DNA of 64,000 nucleotides, taken from NCBI GenBank assembly GCA_002840905.1, contig PHDD01000003.1:12376-76375 (forward strand). Direction: 5' to 3'. This document shows, piece by piece, positions 24,938 through 33,865 of this stretch. This DNA is from Bacteroidetes bacterium HGW-Bacteroidetes-4 (GTDB lineage Bacteria > Bacteroidota > Bacteroidia > Bacteroidales > SZUA-534). The position numbers and the translations under genes were made by a program. Every line of letters starts with the position of its first letter. Positions within the stretch are counted from its first letter, which is position 1. Below the pieces are notes generated by a model that was not told where the DNA came from, ran no database searches, and saw only the letters and a program-made list of their open reading frames with translations.

Positions 24938-26194
24938 TTATTCTTCTCTTATGGCATCAATGGGTTTTACCCGAACAGCGCGCTGAGCTGGCAAGAGCCC
25001 GGCAAAAGCTCCGGCAATTACCAGAATCAGCAAGGCGTTAAGCCCCGATTTTAAGTTGATGCCCGGATTCAGAAATATTTCACTGGCGTCGCCTTGCAAA
25101 GCAATACCCAACAGTTCGTTTAATCCAATTCCAAGCATTAATCCGGCATAGCCAGCGGTAAGGGTTAATAACACCGATTCCATAATTATTTGCCGGATAA
25201 TGTTAAAAGGGGTGGCTCCCAGTGCTCGTTTAATGCCAATCTCCTGGGTACGTTCTTTTACAATAACCAGCATTATATTACTGATACCAATAACTCCGGC
25301 CAGCAGCGTTCCAAGCCCAACCAGATATATCAACACCCGGATACCGATAAACAGGTAACTCATCATCTTAAACTGACGCTCAATGTTCACATGTCCTATG
25401 GCTCCCTGGTCTTCGGGGGCAATATCGTTGCGTTTTTTAAGAATATCAATAATCTTGCTTTCAAGCTGACTTACATCGAAGTTCTTTTTTGCCGTAAATG
25501 AGAAAAAGTGAACAATGTCGCCATAATTAAAGGTGTTTTGGGCGGTGGAGAAAGGAATATGTACTGACTCTTTTTTGTCGTATCCAATCTGAATGTTTCC
25601 TTCGGGACTGGTTACTCCCACAATTTGAAAGTACACTCCCGAAACCCGGATATACTGGCCCACCGGGTTTTCTCCGGTTCCAAAGAGCACTTCCTCGACC
25701 CGAGAACCAATGACACAAACTTTTCGGGCCTGCTGAATATCAATTTCGTTTAAGAAACGCCCTTTGGCCATTTTAATGGGTTCTACTTTCATCAGATCGG
25801 GGTAATCGCCCTGGATCTGGAACGAACCGTATTTGTCTTTATGCACAATATTATTGGTTCCCGACTGTCTCCAGGCTTGTAAGCGGGGAACCAGGTATTC
25901 AATTTCGGGCGCATGATAGCGCAAGGCTTTCATGTCGTCGTTATCAAGGTTCCAGTTGCGTCCTTTTTTAAACCCTTTGTATGGAACGGTGGTATTCTCA
26001 GTCCACATAAAAGCAGCATTGGTTGCAAAACCCTCAAACTGTTTGTTGATACCGTTTTCAAGTCCGTTTCCTGCACCAGCCAATGCAACCAGCATAAAAA
26101 TACCCCAAAACACCCCAAAAGCGGTTAAGGTTGAGCGCATCTTGTTTTTGCTGATGGCCTGCCAGATTTCTTTATATAATTCTAAGTCGAACAT
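24938..26194 (-). CDS. MacB-type ABC transporter permease (type A, copy 1)
   Basis: A 418-residue permease with an N-terminal helix (STLTAFGVFWGIFMLVALAGAG), a periplasmic domain and C-terminal FtsX helices. NIMLVIVKERTQEIGIKRALGATP is the coupling signature. The stretch NAAFMWTENTTVPYKGFKKGR parallels NSAFMWTQNTTIPYKGFPRGR in the permease at 21989-23245, showing common descent. It sits 39 bases after the type B permease, forming the first B-A pair behind the ATPase. Confidence 0.9.
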   Translation of the reverse strand: MFDLELYKEIWQAISKNKMRSTLTAFGVFWGIFMLVALAGAGNGLENGINKQFEGFATNAAFMWTENTTVPYKGFKKGRNWNLDNDDMKALRYHAPEIEYLVPRLQAWRQSGTNNIVHKDKYGSFQIQGDYPDLMKVEPIKMAKGRFLNEIDIQQARKVCVIGSRVEEVLFGTGENPVGQYIRVSGVYFQIVGVTSPEGNIQIGYDKKESVHIPFSTAQNTFNYGDIVHFFSFTAKKNFDVSQLESKIIDILKKRNDIAPEDQGAIGHVNIERQFKMMSYLFIGIRVLIYLVGLGTLLAGVIGISNIMLVIVKERTQEIGIKRALGATPFNIIRQIIMESVLLTLTAGYAGLMLGIGLNELLGIALQGDASEIFLNPGINLKSGLNALLILVIAGAFAGLLPAQRAVRVKPIDAIREE

Positions 26195-26233
26195 CTATTT
26201 CTGTTTCTATTATATTACAAAACCTTAGGGTTC

Positions 26234-27505
26234 TTATTCATATCGTAACGATTCAATGGGTTTGATGCGTGCCGCTTTCAGTGCCGGAATCATTCCCGCC
26301 AAAGCTCCACAAACAACCAGCAGAATAGTCGCTCCTACCGCAATGCCAATATCGGCATTCGGATTCAGAAACAATACAATCTGACCGGCAGCATCGGTAG
26401 TCTGCTGCGCATTGGCAATACTTTGGTCCATTACAAAATCGACACCTTCCATAATTGCCACACCGATAACCATTCCAACGTATCCTGCCAGGGTGGTAAT
26501 AAACACAGCCTCTGAAATAATTAATCCTAAAATTGATGCAGGAGTTGCTCCTAAGGCCTTGCGAACCCCAATTTCACGGGTTCGTTCTTTTACCACTATG
26601 AGCATGATGTTACTTACTCCAACAATTCCGGCAATGAGGGTTCCTATGCCAATAAACCAGATAAACATGCGGATGCCCAGAAAAACTTTTTGTGTCTGGC
26701 TGAATTCGGTAAGGGTGTTTCGAATTCCAATGGCGCTTTTGTCTTCGGGGTTTACAGTGTGAATGGAGGCCAGTTTTTGGCGGATTTTATCTTCAATAAT
26801 TTTACTTTCTTCGGGAGTTGCATCACCGGTGGTTAAACCTAAGGAAGAAACGTTGACTCCCCCGTTAAAAATTTGTTGGGCTGCAGTAAAAGGCATCACC
26901 ACCCGACGGTTTTGCCAGCCGTTTCCATCGGAATAGACCCCGATTACTTTAAATGAAATGTTGTTTACTTTAATAAATTTTCCAATGGGGTCTTCACCTT
27001 TAAAAAGGGCTTTAAAAACCTCTTCGCCTATGACAACCACCTTACGGCGCTGTTGAATGTCAATTTTATTCAGGTAGCGGCCCTGAAGCACTTTGGATCC
27101 CTCAATGGGTTGGTGTTCGGGTAATACACACTGCACGGTAAAGTTTCCGAATTCATTATTGTAGGTAACACGGGTTCCTCCCCAAATATTAAACTGGGGC
27201 GATATGTTATCGATACCGGCAATCTGGTCGCGTATAATTTCAAAATCTTTGTTAGTAAAACGAATTTCCCGGTCGCGGCTTAAGCCTTTGTATTCCATGC
27301 TGGTGCGGCCAGGCCATATCCACACGGCATTTTTAGCATTGCTCTCAAAGTTTTGCATCACCGCATTCTGGAGACCTTTGCCGGAGCCCAATAGAATGAT
27401 AAGCAGCAAAATTCCCCAGGCAACACTAAATGAGGTTAAGAATGTGCGTAGTTTGTTTTTTTGCAGGGTGGCAAAAATCTCTTGCCATTTGTCTAAATCA
27501 AACAT
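26234..27505 (-). CDS. MacB-type ABC transporter permease (type B, copy 1)
   Basis: A 423-residue permease, closest to the type B copy at 23266-24492. The N-terminal helix (FLTSFSVAWGILLLIILLGSG), the periplasmic domain and the signature NIMLIVVKERTREIGVRKALGATP are complete. It carries an extra 15-20 residue insertion in the periplasmic loop before the last two helices (VMDQSIANAQQTTDAAGQ). Its start overlaps the end of the ATPase gene by eight bases, implying translational coupling. Confidence 0.9.
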   Translation of the reverse strand: MFDLDKWQEIFATLQKNKLRTFLTSFSVAWGILLLIILLGSGKGLQNAVMQNFESNAKNAVWIWPGRTSMEYKGLSRDREIRFTNKDFEIIRDQIAGIDNISPQFNIWGGTRVTYNNEFGNFTVQCVLPEHQPIEGSKVLQGRYLNKIDIQQRRKVVVIGEEVFKALFKGEDPIGKFIKVNNISFKVIGVYSDGNGWQNRRVVMPFTAAQQIFNGGVNVSSLGLTTGDATPEESKIIEDKIRQKLASIHTVNPEDKSAIGIRNTLTEFSQTQKVFLGIRMFIWFIGIGTLIAGIVGVSNIMLIVVKERTREIGVRKALGATPASILGLIISEAVFITTLAGYVGMVIGVAIMEGVDFVMDQSIANAQQTTDAAGQIVLFLNPNADIGIAVGATILLVVCGALAGMIPALKAARIKPIESLRYE

Positions 27506-28199
27506 GCTGCAACTGTTTTGCCTTGCCGTTTTTTACATTTGATTCAATTAAACCATCTTTCAAACGAATAATTCTTGAAGTCATTTCGGCAATGTCGTGT
27601 TCGTGGGTAACAATAATTACGGTAATTCCTTCCTGATGAATTTCTTTCAGAATGTCCATTACCTCGTACGAAGTGGTGGTGTCAAGGGCTCCGGTAGGTT
27701 CATCGGCCAGAATTACTTTGGGTTTTGAAATTAACGAACGCGCAATGGCAATACGCTGCTTTTGACCTCCTGACAGTTCGTTGGGCATATGGTGTGCCCA
27801 GTCGCGCAAGCCCATTTTGTCGAGGTATTCCATAGCAATAATATTGCGCTTTTTCCGACTTACTTTTTGATAATAAAGCGGTAAGGCCACATTTTCGAGG
27901 GCGTTTTTAAACGAAATAAGGTTGAATTGCTGAAATACAAAACCCAGGGTGCGGTTCCTGTGAACAGCAGCTTTAGCTTCGCTCATATTTTTTATCAATT
28001 CGCCATCGAGGTAATAAGCTCCGGAATCGTAACTGTCGAGAATACCGATAATATTTAATAAGGTTGATTTACCGGAACCAGAGCTTCCCATAATAGAAAC
28101 CATTTCGCCCCGCTCAATTTCCACATCGATTCCTTTAAGTACATGCAAACTGTTGGCTCCAGTTACATACGACTTGTGTAGTTTTTCAATTTTTACCAT
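27498..28199 (-). CDS. ABC transporter ATP-binding protein (MacB/LolD-type)
   Basis: A 233-residue ATPase with Walker A GSSGSGKST (38-46), signature LSGGQ (142-146) and Walker B ILADEP (163-168), all intact. The ATG at 28199 (MVKIEKLHKSYV) is preferred to a TTG 27 bases upstream. It belongs to the MacB/LolD subgroup that powers mechanotransmission exporters rather than classical importers. It is the first gene of an operon that supplies four permeases, one adaptor and one TolC from a single ATPase gene. Two perfect 17-bp palindromes lie directly upstream. Confidence 0.93.
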   Translation of the reverse strand: MVKIEKLHKSYVTGANSLHVLKGIDVEIERGEMVSIMGSSGSGKSTLLNIIGILDSYDSGAYYLDGELIKNMSEAKAAVHRNRTLGFVFQQFNLISFKNALENVALPLYYQKVSRKKRNIIAMEYLDKMGLRDWAHHMPNELSGGQKQRIAIARSLISKPKVILADEPTGALDTTTSYEVMDILKEIHQEGITVIIVTHEHDIAEMTSRIIRLKDGLIESNVKNGKAKQLQHV

Positions 28200-28232
28200 T
28201 GGTTTTAAGGTTGAAGTTATGGACAATAGACG

Positions 28233-28249
28233 CTTCTCAATATGAGAAG
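28233..28249. promoter_or_regulatory. 17-bp palindrome upstream of the ABC operon (site 1)
   Basis: CTTCTCAATATGAGAAG has perfect 7-bp arms around ATA, 34 bases upstream of the ATPase start. It is a candidate operator for an unlinked dimeric repressor. Confidence 0.55.
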
Positions 28250-28265
28250 TTACAAATTTTGTAAC
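28249..28265. promoter_or_regulatory. 17-bp palindrome upstream of the ABC operon (site 2)
   Basis: GTTACAAATTTTGTAAC has perfect 8-bp arms around one T. It shares its first G with site 1, so the two dyads abut exactly. Confidence 0.55.
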
Positions 28266-28529
28266 GAAAGTGCCTTTTAATTTCGTATAAAAACACCTAT
28301 ATTTTTGATAATTAGCTTGATGAATATTGTGAACAGAAGGTTGCTTTATAACAAATGATATTAATAATGGGTGTATAAGATTTAAAATAGCAAGTCGGAA
28401 AACTAAAGCAATGCTATTTGAAAAGCAAAGACAACAAGCGGTTGTTTGGGTTTTGTTTTATTTAATGGAATCTGTTTTTTACTGTCGGTAGTTTTACCGA
28501 ATTTTCACCGATTTTTTAAGGTACCGGGG

Positions 28530-28557
28530 CAATTAAAATATTTTAATTGTAGTTTTG
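28530..28557 (+). promoter_or_regulatory. 20-bp palindrome abutting a -7 promoter element
   Basis: CAATTAAAATATTTTAATTG (28530-28549) is a perfect palindrome. It is followed at once by TAGTTTTG (28550-28557), an exact TAnnTTTG match 19 bases upstream of the ATG at 28577. Confidence 0.55.
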
Positions 28558-28576
28558 CATCAATATAAATAAAGTT

Positions 28577-28879
28577 ATGAAATTGATTTTAGTTGCACTT
28601 ATCGTTCTGGTTATTAATGTTCCTTTTGGTTATTGGCGCGCTAACGTTAAAAAATTTTCTTTTCAATGGATACTTGCTATACATATACCGGTACCCTTGG
28701 TTATTTTACTTCGATTTGCAGGTGATATAGGTTTTGCATGGTATACTTATGTGATTTTGGTTTCTGCTTTTTTTATCGGTCAGCGGCTGGGATTTATGTT
28801 ATGGCATAGAAACGTGGATTTGCTACAGCAGGTATCTTCCTGCCTGATTATGGATCTAAAACGGTCATTTTCAAAATAA
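28577..28879 (+). CDS. Small conserved-type membrane protein
   Basis: A 100-residue protein with three hydrophobic segments (about 1-20, 30-48 and 55-75) and a charged C-terminal tail (NVDLLQQ...MDLKRSFSK). I do not recognise a named family. The sequence PFGYWRANVKKFSFQWILAI looks like a short, conserved Bacteroidota membrane protein. It has its own promoter element and is convergent with the GH31 gene downstream. Function unknown. Confidence 0.65.
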   Translation: MKLILVALIVLVINVPFGYWRANVKKFSFQWILAIHIPVPLVILLRFAGDIGFAWYTYVILVSAFFIGQRLGFMLWHRNVDLLQQVSSCLIMDLKRSFSK

Positions 28880-28920
28880 AAGACAGTGATGTTTATGTCA
28901 CCCACCTTATTCGTTTAAAG

Positions 28921-31737
28921 TTAAAAAGTTATCGTTGTTTCGATTCCTGTGTAGCGGATTTTTTTGTTGCTGAGTGATGAAACAGACAAGCCCGTTCCCA
29001 AACCTTCGCTTACCACAATGACACTAAAAGTTCTTTCTTTCAGCATCCCCGGAAATTCGCCTTTACATTTTGTAATGGTTAGTTCGTGTTTGGTATCGTT
29101 CCATAAAAAATCGATGGTAGCATAAACACCTTTCTCATAATTGTAATTGTCGTTTTCATCTTCGTACAAGGTAAATTTGCCGTCTTTTCCGGGGTAGATT
29201 CTAATTTCAAGCGGATCGGCCGGTTTTTCTGTAGCGAATTCAATAAAAGGGCCCATGGGAATGATACTTCCTGCCGGAACCAATAGCGGAATTTTATCTT
29301 TAGGAGCATCTAAAGTAACGTGTTGTTCTCCAGAGTAAGTTTTACCCGTCCAGAAGTCGTACCAAAGCGTTTTCGCAGGCAGATATACGTCACGTGTTTT
29401 TTCGCGTTTGGCTTTTTCAGTTTCTTTGGCAAATATGGATGGGGTTTTCCAATTTAAAATAGTGCGCGACGCTCCCGTAGCGTTGTTTTGTGTTTCGTAA
29501 ACAAAGTCGTAACTTTTACCGGCTTCCAACGCTATAGGCTCAAGGTATTGCTCGGTACTCTGATAAACCACTTTAAGGGTATCTCCATTCAAAATGATTC
29601 TTTTTTTATCGAAGCTTTTCAAATGAAACTGATGCTTTCCGGTTTCGTTGGGTATTAGCTTTCCTTTCCACCGGATTGAATACATGGAATCGGTTACATA
29701 TTCAGGGCGGCCTCCATACCAGTTTAAATTAATATTGGCATCCACCGTTTCGCGACTAAAATCCATAAAATCAGGTGTTTTATAATACCGGGCTTTTAAT
29801 CCTGGCTGGCCTGTTGCTGTGGTAAAATATTTTGGAGCCACTACCACACTGGGTTGTGGCGGAGTATAATACATATAGTCAGTAACCGGAGCAACCATAA
29901 TAGAGGGACCAAACATAAACTGGTCGTCGACAGTGAACGTAGCTTTGTCGTTCGGAAAATCCATAGGCAAGCCACGCATCAGGGTGTAATCAGCACTGGT
30001 AATTTTCCATGCCAGGGAATAAATGTAAGGCATCAGGCGATAACGCAGCTTGTCGAACTTAATAAGCGATTCGGTAAACTCACCCATTTCCCATATCTCG
30101 CGAGGGGTTTCAGAACCGTGTGAACGAAAAATGGGTGTAAACACACCTAATTGGAACATGCGGTTGTACAATTCCTGATAAGCGGGATCTTTACCTCCAT
30201 AACAGAAAACACCATCATAAGCACCCAGCACAAAAGCACCAATATCAAACGTCCAATAGGGAACCCCCGACATGCTGTGGTTGAGTCCGGCTGATATTTG
30301 ATTTCGGTAAACACTCCAGCTGGCTCCAATATCTCCGCTCCAGGTAGTGGCCGCATTGCGTTGTTGCCCGGCAAAAGTTGACCGGGTTAGAATGTAGGCC
30401 CTACGCTCCGATGTTTCTTCGCGCCAATAGCGATAAATATCGTTGGTCATGACCAGCGAAAAAGCATTTAGGTAACGAGCCCAGGAGCCCAGGTAATTGC
30501 TGCCTATGCGTTTCATCTCGTATTCGGTAGCCTCTTTACTCAAGGCGTTAATTACATCGGGTTCGGTAGAATCTATCCACCAACCATCCAATCCTTTTGA
30601 ATATAATCCACCGCGCAGGTACTTCCAATACAAACGGTTTGCCTGGGGATTAAAAGCATCGTAATATTTAAAACCCGCCCAACCAACGGGTTTATAAAGA
30701 AAGTTGTTAGCCGCCATGTCGTTGTATATGGGTGTTTTGGGCCCGAGTGCAGGCCAAATGGAGATAATCAGATGAAAATTCATTCGATGTAGCTCGTCGC
30801 ACATGGCCTTAGGTGTAGGAAAAAGGGTTTTGTCGAAAAACATGCCACTCCAGTTTTCGGTACCATTCCAGTAATCCCAGTCCTGAATCATATTATCGAT
30901 GGGAATTTTTAATTTACGATATTTTTTGGCCACTTCCATCAATTCCTCCTGTGTATCGTAATGTTCTTTGCTTTGCCAGTATCCATAGGCCCATTTGCCA
31001 TACAAGGGAGCTTTTCCGGTAAGGGTTCGGTAACCACTAATAACTTCATCCATGTTTTTTCCCCACACAAAAAAGTAATCGATGTTGCTGCCCATATCGG
31101 ACCAAAGCGAGGCTCCCTGCTCGTTGTCATTAAAAACAGTCATAGAATAGTTATCCCAAAGAATCCCATAATTTTTTGTTGAAACCAGAAAGGGATTTAC
31201 GGCATCGGTGTTCGATTGTACCAGTTTAACTTCTTTACCCCGGTAATTAAAATAACCCTGCTGATGTTGCCCAAGGCCGTAAATGCCTTCGTCGGGAGTG
31301 AGCTTAAACTGCTGTTGAACGGCAAATCCTGAATCACCATCGAATACAACGGGATTAAACTTGGGCTGGCCCTGCTCTGAAAGTATGGATTCGCCTTTTG
31401 AATTTGTATAAGAAAGGGCTTGGGTCTTTTTATTTACGACAACAGTCAATGAACCGGAACTCAGGATAACCGACGATTCGTTTTCACTCATCACAACATT
31501 CAGATTCTGTTGTGGCTTGGCAATAATTGCCAGACTGAGCTTTTCAGGGGTTCCTCCGGGAGTCCATTTTGTTACCCTCACGATGGTTGGTGTAAAAAAC
31601 TGAACCTTTAAAGAACCGTTTTTTGTACTGAGCTCTGCTCCATTATGGATGGAGAAAACATCAATTTTGTTTAATGTACAGGCTATGATTAGTAATGACA
31701 ACAGAAAAAATGACAGAAGGATTGGCTTTAAGTTCAT
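28921..31737 (-). CDS. GH31 alpha-glycosidase with PA14 domain (probable alpha-xylosidase)
   Basis: A 938-residue lipoprotein (signal ending LLIIAC). It has a GH31 N-terminal beta-sandwich and a catalytic barrel with nucleophile Asp389 (WWIDSTEPDV) and acid/base Asp469 (WSGDIGASW). A PA14-like module (about 655-785, from GLKARYYKTPDFMDF to NWKTPSIF) is inserted after the barrel, within the C-terminal beta domains. The second GH31 enzyme at 40668-43550 carries its PA14 domain near the N-terminus instead. In a xyloglucan-type locus this enzyme is expected to remove alpha-linked xylose, though related enzymes act on alpha-glucosides. It is the last gene of the minus-strand hydrolase series. Confidence 0.88.
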   Translation of the reverse strand: MNLKPILLSFFLLSLLIIACTLNKIDVFSIHNGAELSTKNGSLKVQFFTPTIVRVTKWTPGGTPEKLSLAIIAKPQQNLNVVMSENESSVILSSGSLTVVVNKKTQALSYTNSKGESILSEQGQPKFNPVVFDGDSGFAVQQQFKLTPDEGIYGLGQHQQGYFNYRGKEVKLVQSNTDAVNPFLVSTKNYGILWDNYSMTVFNDNEQGASLWSDMGSNIDYFFVWGKNMDEVISGYRTLTGKAPLYGKWAYGYWQSKEHYDTQEELMEVAKKYRKLKIPIDNMIQDWDYWNGTENWSGMFFDKTLFPTPKAMCDELHRMNFHLIISIWPALGPKTPIYNDMAANNFLYKPVGWAGFKYYDAFNPQANRLYWKYLRGGLYSKGLDGWWIDSTEPDVINALSKEATEYEMKRIGSNYLGSWARYLNAFSLVMTNDIYRYWREETSERRAYILTRSTFAGQQRNAATTWSGDIGASWSVYRNQISAGLNHSMSGVPYWTFDIGAFVLGAYDGVFCYGGKDPAYQELYNRMFQLGVFTPIFRSHGSETPREIWEMGEFTESLIKFDKLRYRLMPYIYSLAWKITSADYTLMRGLPMDFPNDKATFTVDDQFMFGPSIMVAPVTDYMYYTPPQPSVVVAPKYFTTATGQPGLKARYYKTPDFMDFSRETVDANINLNWYGGRPEYVTDSMYSIRWKGKLIPNETGKHQFHLKSFDKKRIILNGDTLKVVYQSTEQYLEPIALEAGKSYDFVYETQNNATGASRTILNWKTPSIFAKETEKAKREKTRDVYLPAKTLWYDFWTGKTYSGEQHVTLDAPKDKIPLLVPAGSIIPMGPFIEFATEKPADPLEIRIYPGKDGKFTLYEDENDNYNYEKGVYATIDFLWNDTKHELTITKCKGEFPGMLKERTFSVIVVSEGLGTGLSVSSLSNKKIRYTGIETTITF

Positions 31738-31896
31738 ATTTTAGCGGATTTAATATTTTTATATGGTTAAGTATGCCTGGGTTTCAACTGGATTAATTGC
31801 TCAGTGTGAGTGTGTGCATATGAAACAGCGTTGCAGACCAATTAATGGCAATGTTGTTGTACGAAGAACCGGCTAATTTATCCACTCAATTGGAAG

Positions 31897-33846
31897 CTAT
31901 TCGGTGGTTTGTATTAAAAATCCACCATGGGCTTGCAGGTTTATATCAACCGTTTTTTTACCCGGCTCATTGATTACTGAGAAACTAAAATTCCGATTAT
32001 TTGAGCCATCGGTAATTAGATTAGCTGAGTTGGAACGGGTAAACGCTAAATCAAGTTGAATTGATTTAGCTGCATCCTGACCGTTTATTCCAGCAATATA
32101 CCAGGTTTTTCCAGTTCGTCGGGCCATAAGTACGTATTCGCCAGGGAACCCGTCAATAAAGCGCGTTTCGTCCCATACCACAGGAATGTTTTTCATGAGC
32201 TCTTTAACATAAACAGGCGCCGCATTCATTACATTAGGAATTTCGGCATAATGCTGAATACCCGACTGAAACAGAACGGCCAACGCTAATTCAAAACCAT
32301 TGGTAGTTACCCGGTTTATGTTGTCGATTTCACCAAAACAAGTGGGAGTAAAGTCCATGGGGTCGAAAACATTTCGTGTGAATGGTATGGTAGCACAATG
32401 ACCGGGCAAAAGATTGGCATCATCCTGAGTAAAGGTTGCAAACTCCATTCCCCGAATTGCTTCCATGGTTAACAGGTTCGGATAGGTTCGGTGCCATCCA
32501 CGGGGCAGGGTGCATCCGTGAAAGTTGACCATTAGCCCAACCCTGGCAGCATCTTCCAGAATATCAATATAATAATTTATTACCGATTGTCCGTCGCCAC
32601 CAAAAAAATCAACTTTTACGCCGGCTATCCCCATTTCCTTAATCCGGGTAAATTCCTTAATGCGATCAGCTCTTGTGAGCAAAGCATTTTTGGGGGTTTG
32701 GGGTGTGGAATTCCAATCGCCTGCAGAATTGTACCACAAAAGAATCAGAACATTTTTTGAGCGGGCATATTCGGTTAGTTCCTGAATTTTTTGATAACCA
32801 ATTTGCAAATCCCAACCTGCATCTATCAGGCAATACTCCCAACCCATATCTGCGGCATAGTCAATAAATTCTTTTTGTACGGGATAGATGGTTTTATTGT
32901 CTTTAAGAAGCACCCAGCTCCAGGAAGCCCGTCCGGGTTTTACCCAAGAAAAGTCTTTGTTTGCAGCGGGTTTGGCTAAATCTGTTCCCAGTGTCGATTC
33001 AGTAATATTTGCCAGCGAACCTACAGCAATAATTCGCCAGGGAGATTTCCAGGGCAGGGTGGACTGCGGATTAAGTTCGCCGGTAAAAATAACCTCTTGG
33101 GGATCTGGGAAAGCTATTTTGTATGCCCCATCGGAAGTTTCGGTTGTTAAATGGGACGCACAATAGGCTCTGTCAACAGCCGTTTCCGAAATAAGTACCC
33201 ACGTTTCACCGGTTTTAAACAGGGCAGGAAAAACCCAGCCTTCCATGGGTGAAGACAGGCCAACAGGATTATTTTGTAGGTAATGTTCTTCGTACGATGG
33301 GTTGCATTCGCCCCAGCCGGTTTTTGCTTTTGCCATGGGTTGAAGCCACGACCGGGCATTTTTGTCAAAGGTAAAGGTAGTATGTTCAAGGGTAATAATT
33401 TTCAGGGTAGAATCGGTGTTTGGAAAATGATATTGAAAAGCCAACCCGTGGTCTGAAACCCTGAAAATAACTTCCATGGGTTCGTTATTGGTGTTTTTTA
33501 CCAGAATGCTTTGTTCAACAGCGGTATAAGTATATTGTTCTTTCTTATGAACCGGGAGCGTATAGGAATCGTTGATAAGGCGGGGTTCGGAAACCCCCTG
33601 CCAGTTTAAATTTTTGGAAAAACCGGCATCGTGGCGTTCAATTCCGAGCAAAGAGGGTTTTAATACTTGTTTTTGCTGATACCACACCTGATAAAACAAT
33701 TGTCCTGAATCGCCAAGCGAAACAGTAAGAGTAAGTTCCTTATCAGGACTTTTAAGTTCCATGATTTGATTTTTTTGGCAAGCGGTGAACGAAAAGGCAA
33801 GCCATGTCAAAGACATTAAAACAATTAACCGGTTTAAATTTTTCAT
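31897..33846 (-). CDS. GH97 family glycoside hydrolase (retaining, alpha-galactosidase-like)
   Basis: A 649-residue lipoprotein (lipobox LAFSFTAC) with the GH97 N-terminal domain, a barrel containing WSWVLLKDN and IDAGWD, and a C-terminal beta domain. GH97 has inverting alpha-glucosidases (SusB) and retaining alpha-galactosidases. Asp413 in GVKVDFFGG sits at the nucleophile position of the retaining group. Glu462 in LTMEAIRGMEF is a candidate acid/base. This favours alpha-galactosidase or a related retaining specificity over SusB-type activity (inference from family knowledge). The gene lies between the GH95-like gene (19 bases away) and the GH31 gene. Confidence 0.85.
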   Translation of the reverse strand: MKNLNRLIVLMSLTWLAFSFTACQKNQIMELKSPDKELTLTVSLGDSGQLFYQVWYQQKQVLKPSLLGIERHDAGFSKNLNWQGVSEPRLINDSYTLPVHKKEQYTYTAVEQSILVKNTNNEPMEVIFRVSDHGLAFQYHFPNTDSTLKIITLEHTTFTFDKNARSWLQPMAKAKTGWGECNPSYEEHYLQNNPVGLSSPMEGWVFPALFKTGETWVLISETAVDRAYCASHLTTETSDGAYKIAFPDPQEVIFTGELNPQSTLPWKSPWRIIAVGSLANITESTLGTDLAKPAANKDFSWVKPGRASWSWVLLKDNKTIYPVQKEFIDYAADMGWEYCLIDAGWDLQIGYQKIQELTEYARSKNVLILLWYNSAGDWNSTPQTPKNALLTRADRIKEFTRIKEMGIAGVKVDFFGGDGQSVINYYIDILEDAARVGLMVNFHGCTLPRGWHRTYPNLLTMEAIRGMEFATFTQDDANLLPGHCATIPFTRNVFDPMDFTPTCFGEIDNINRVTTNGFELALAVLFQSGIQHYAEIPNVMNAAPVYVKELMKNIPVVWDETRFIDGFPGEYVLMARRTGKTWYIAGINGQDAAKSIQLDLAFTRSNSANLITDGSNNRNFSFSVINEPGKKTVDINLQAHGGFLIQTTE

Positions 33847-33865
33847 TTTCCAACGGGGTTTTATC

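Larger units (their letters stand above)
28200..28576. other. Divergent regulatory region with four palindromes
   Basis: About 375 bases between the minus-strand ABC operon and the plus-strand small membrane protein gene. No other gene is seen. It contains two abutting 17-bp palindromes (28233-28265), a TCGGTA-GTTT-TACCGA inverted repeat (28485-28500), a 20-bp AT-rich palindrome (28530-28549) and a promoter element. Confidence 0.65.
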
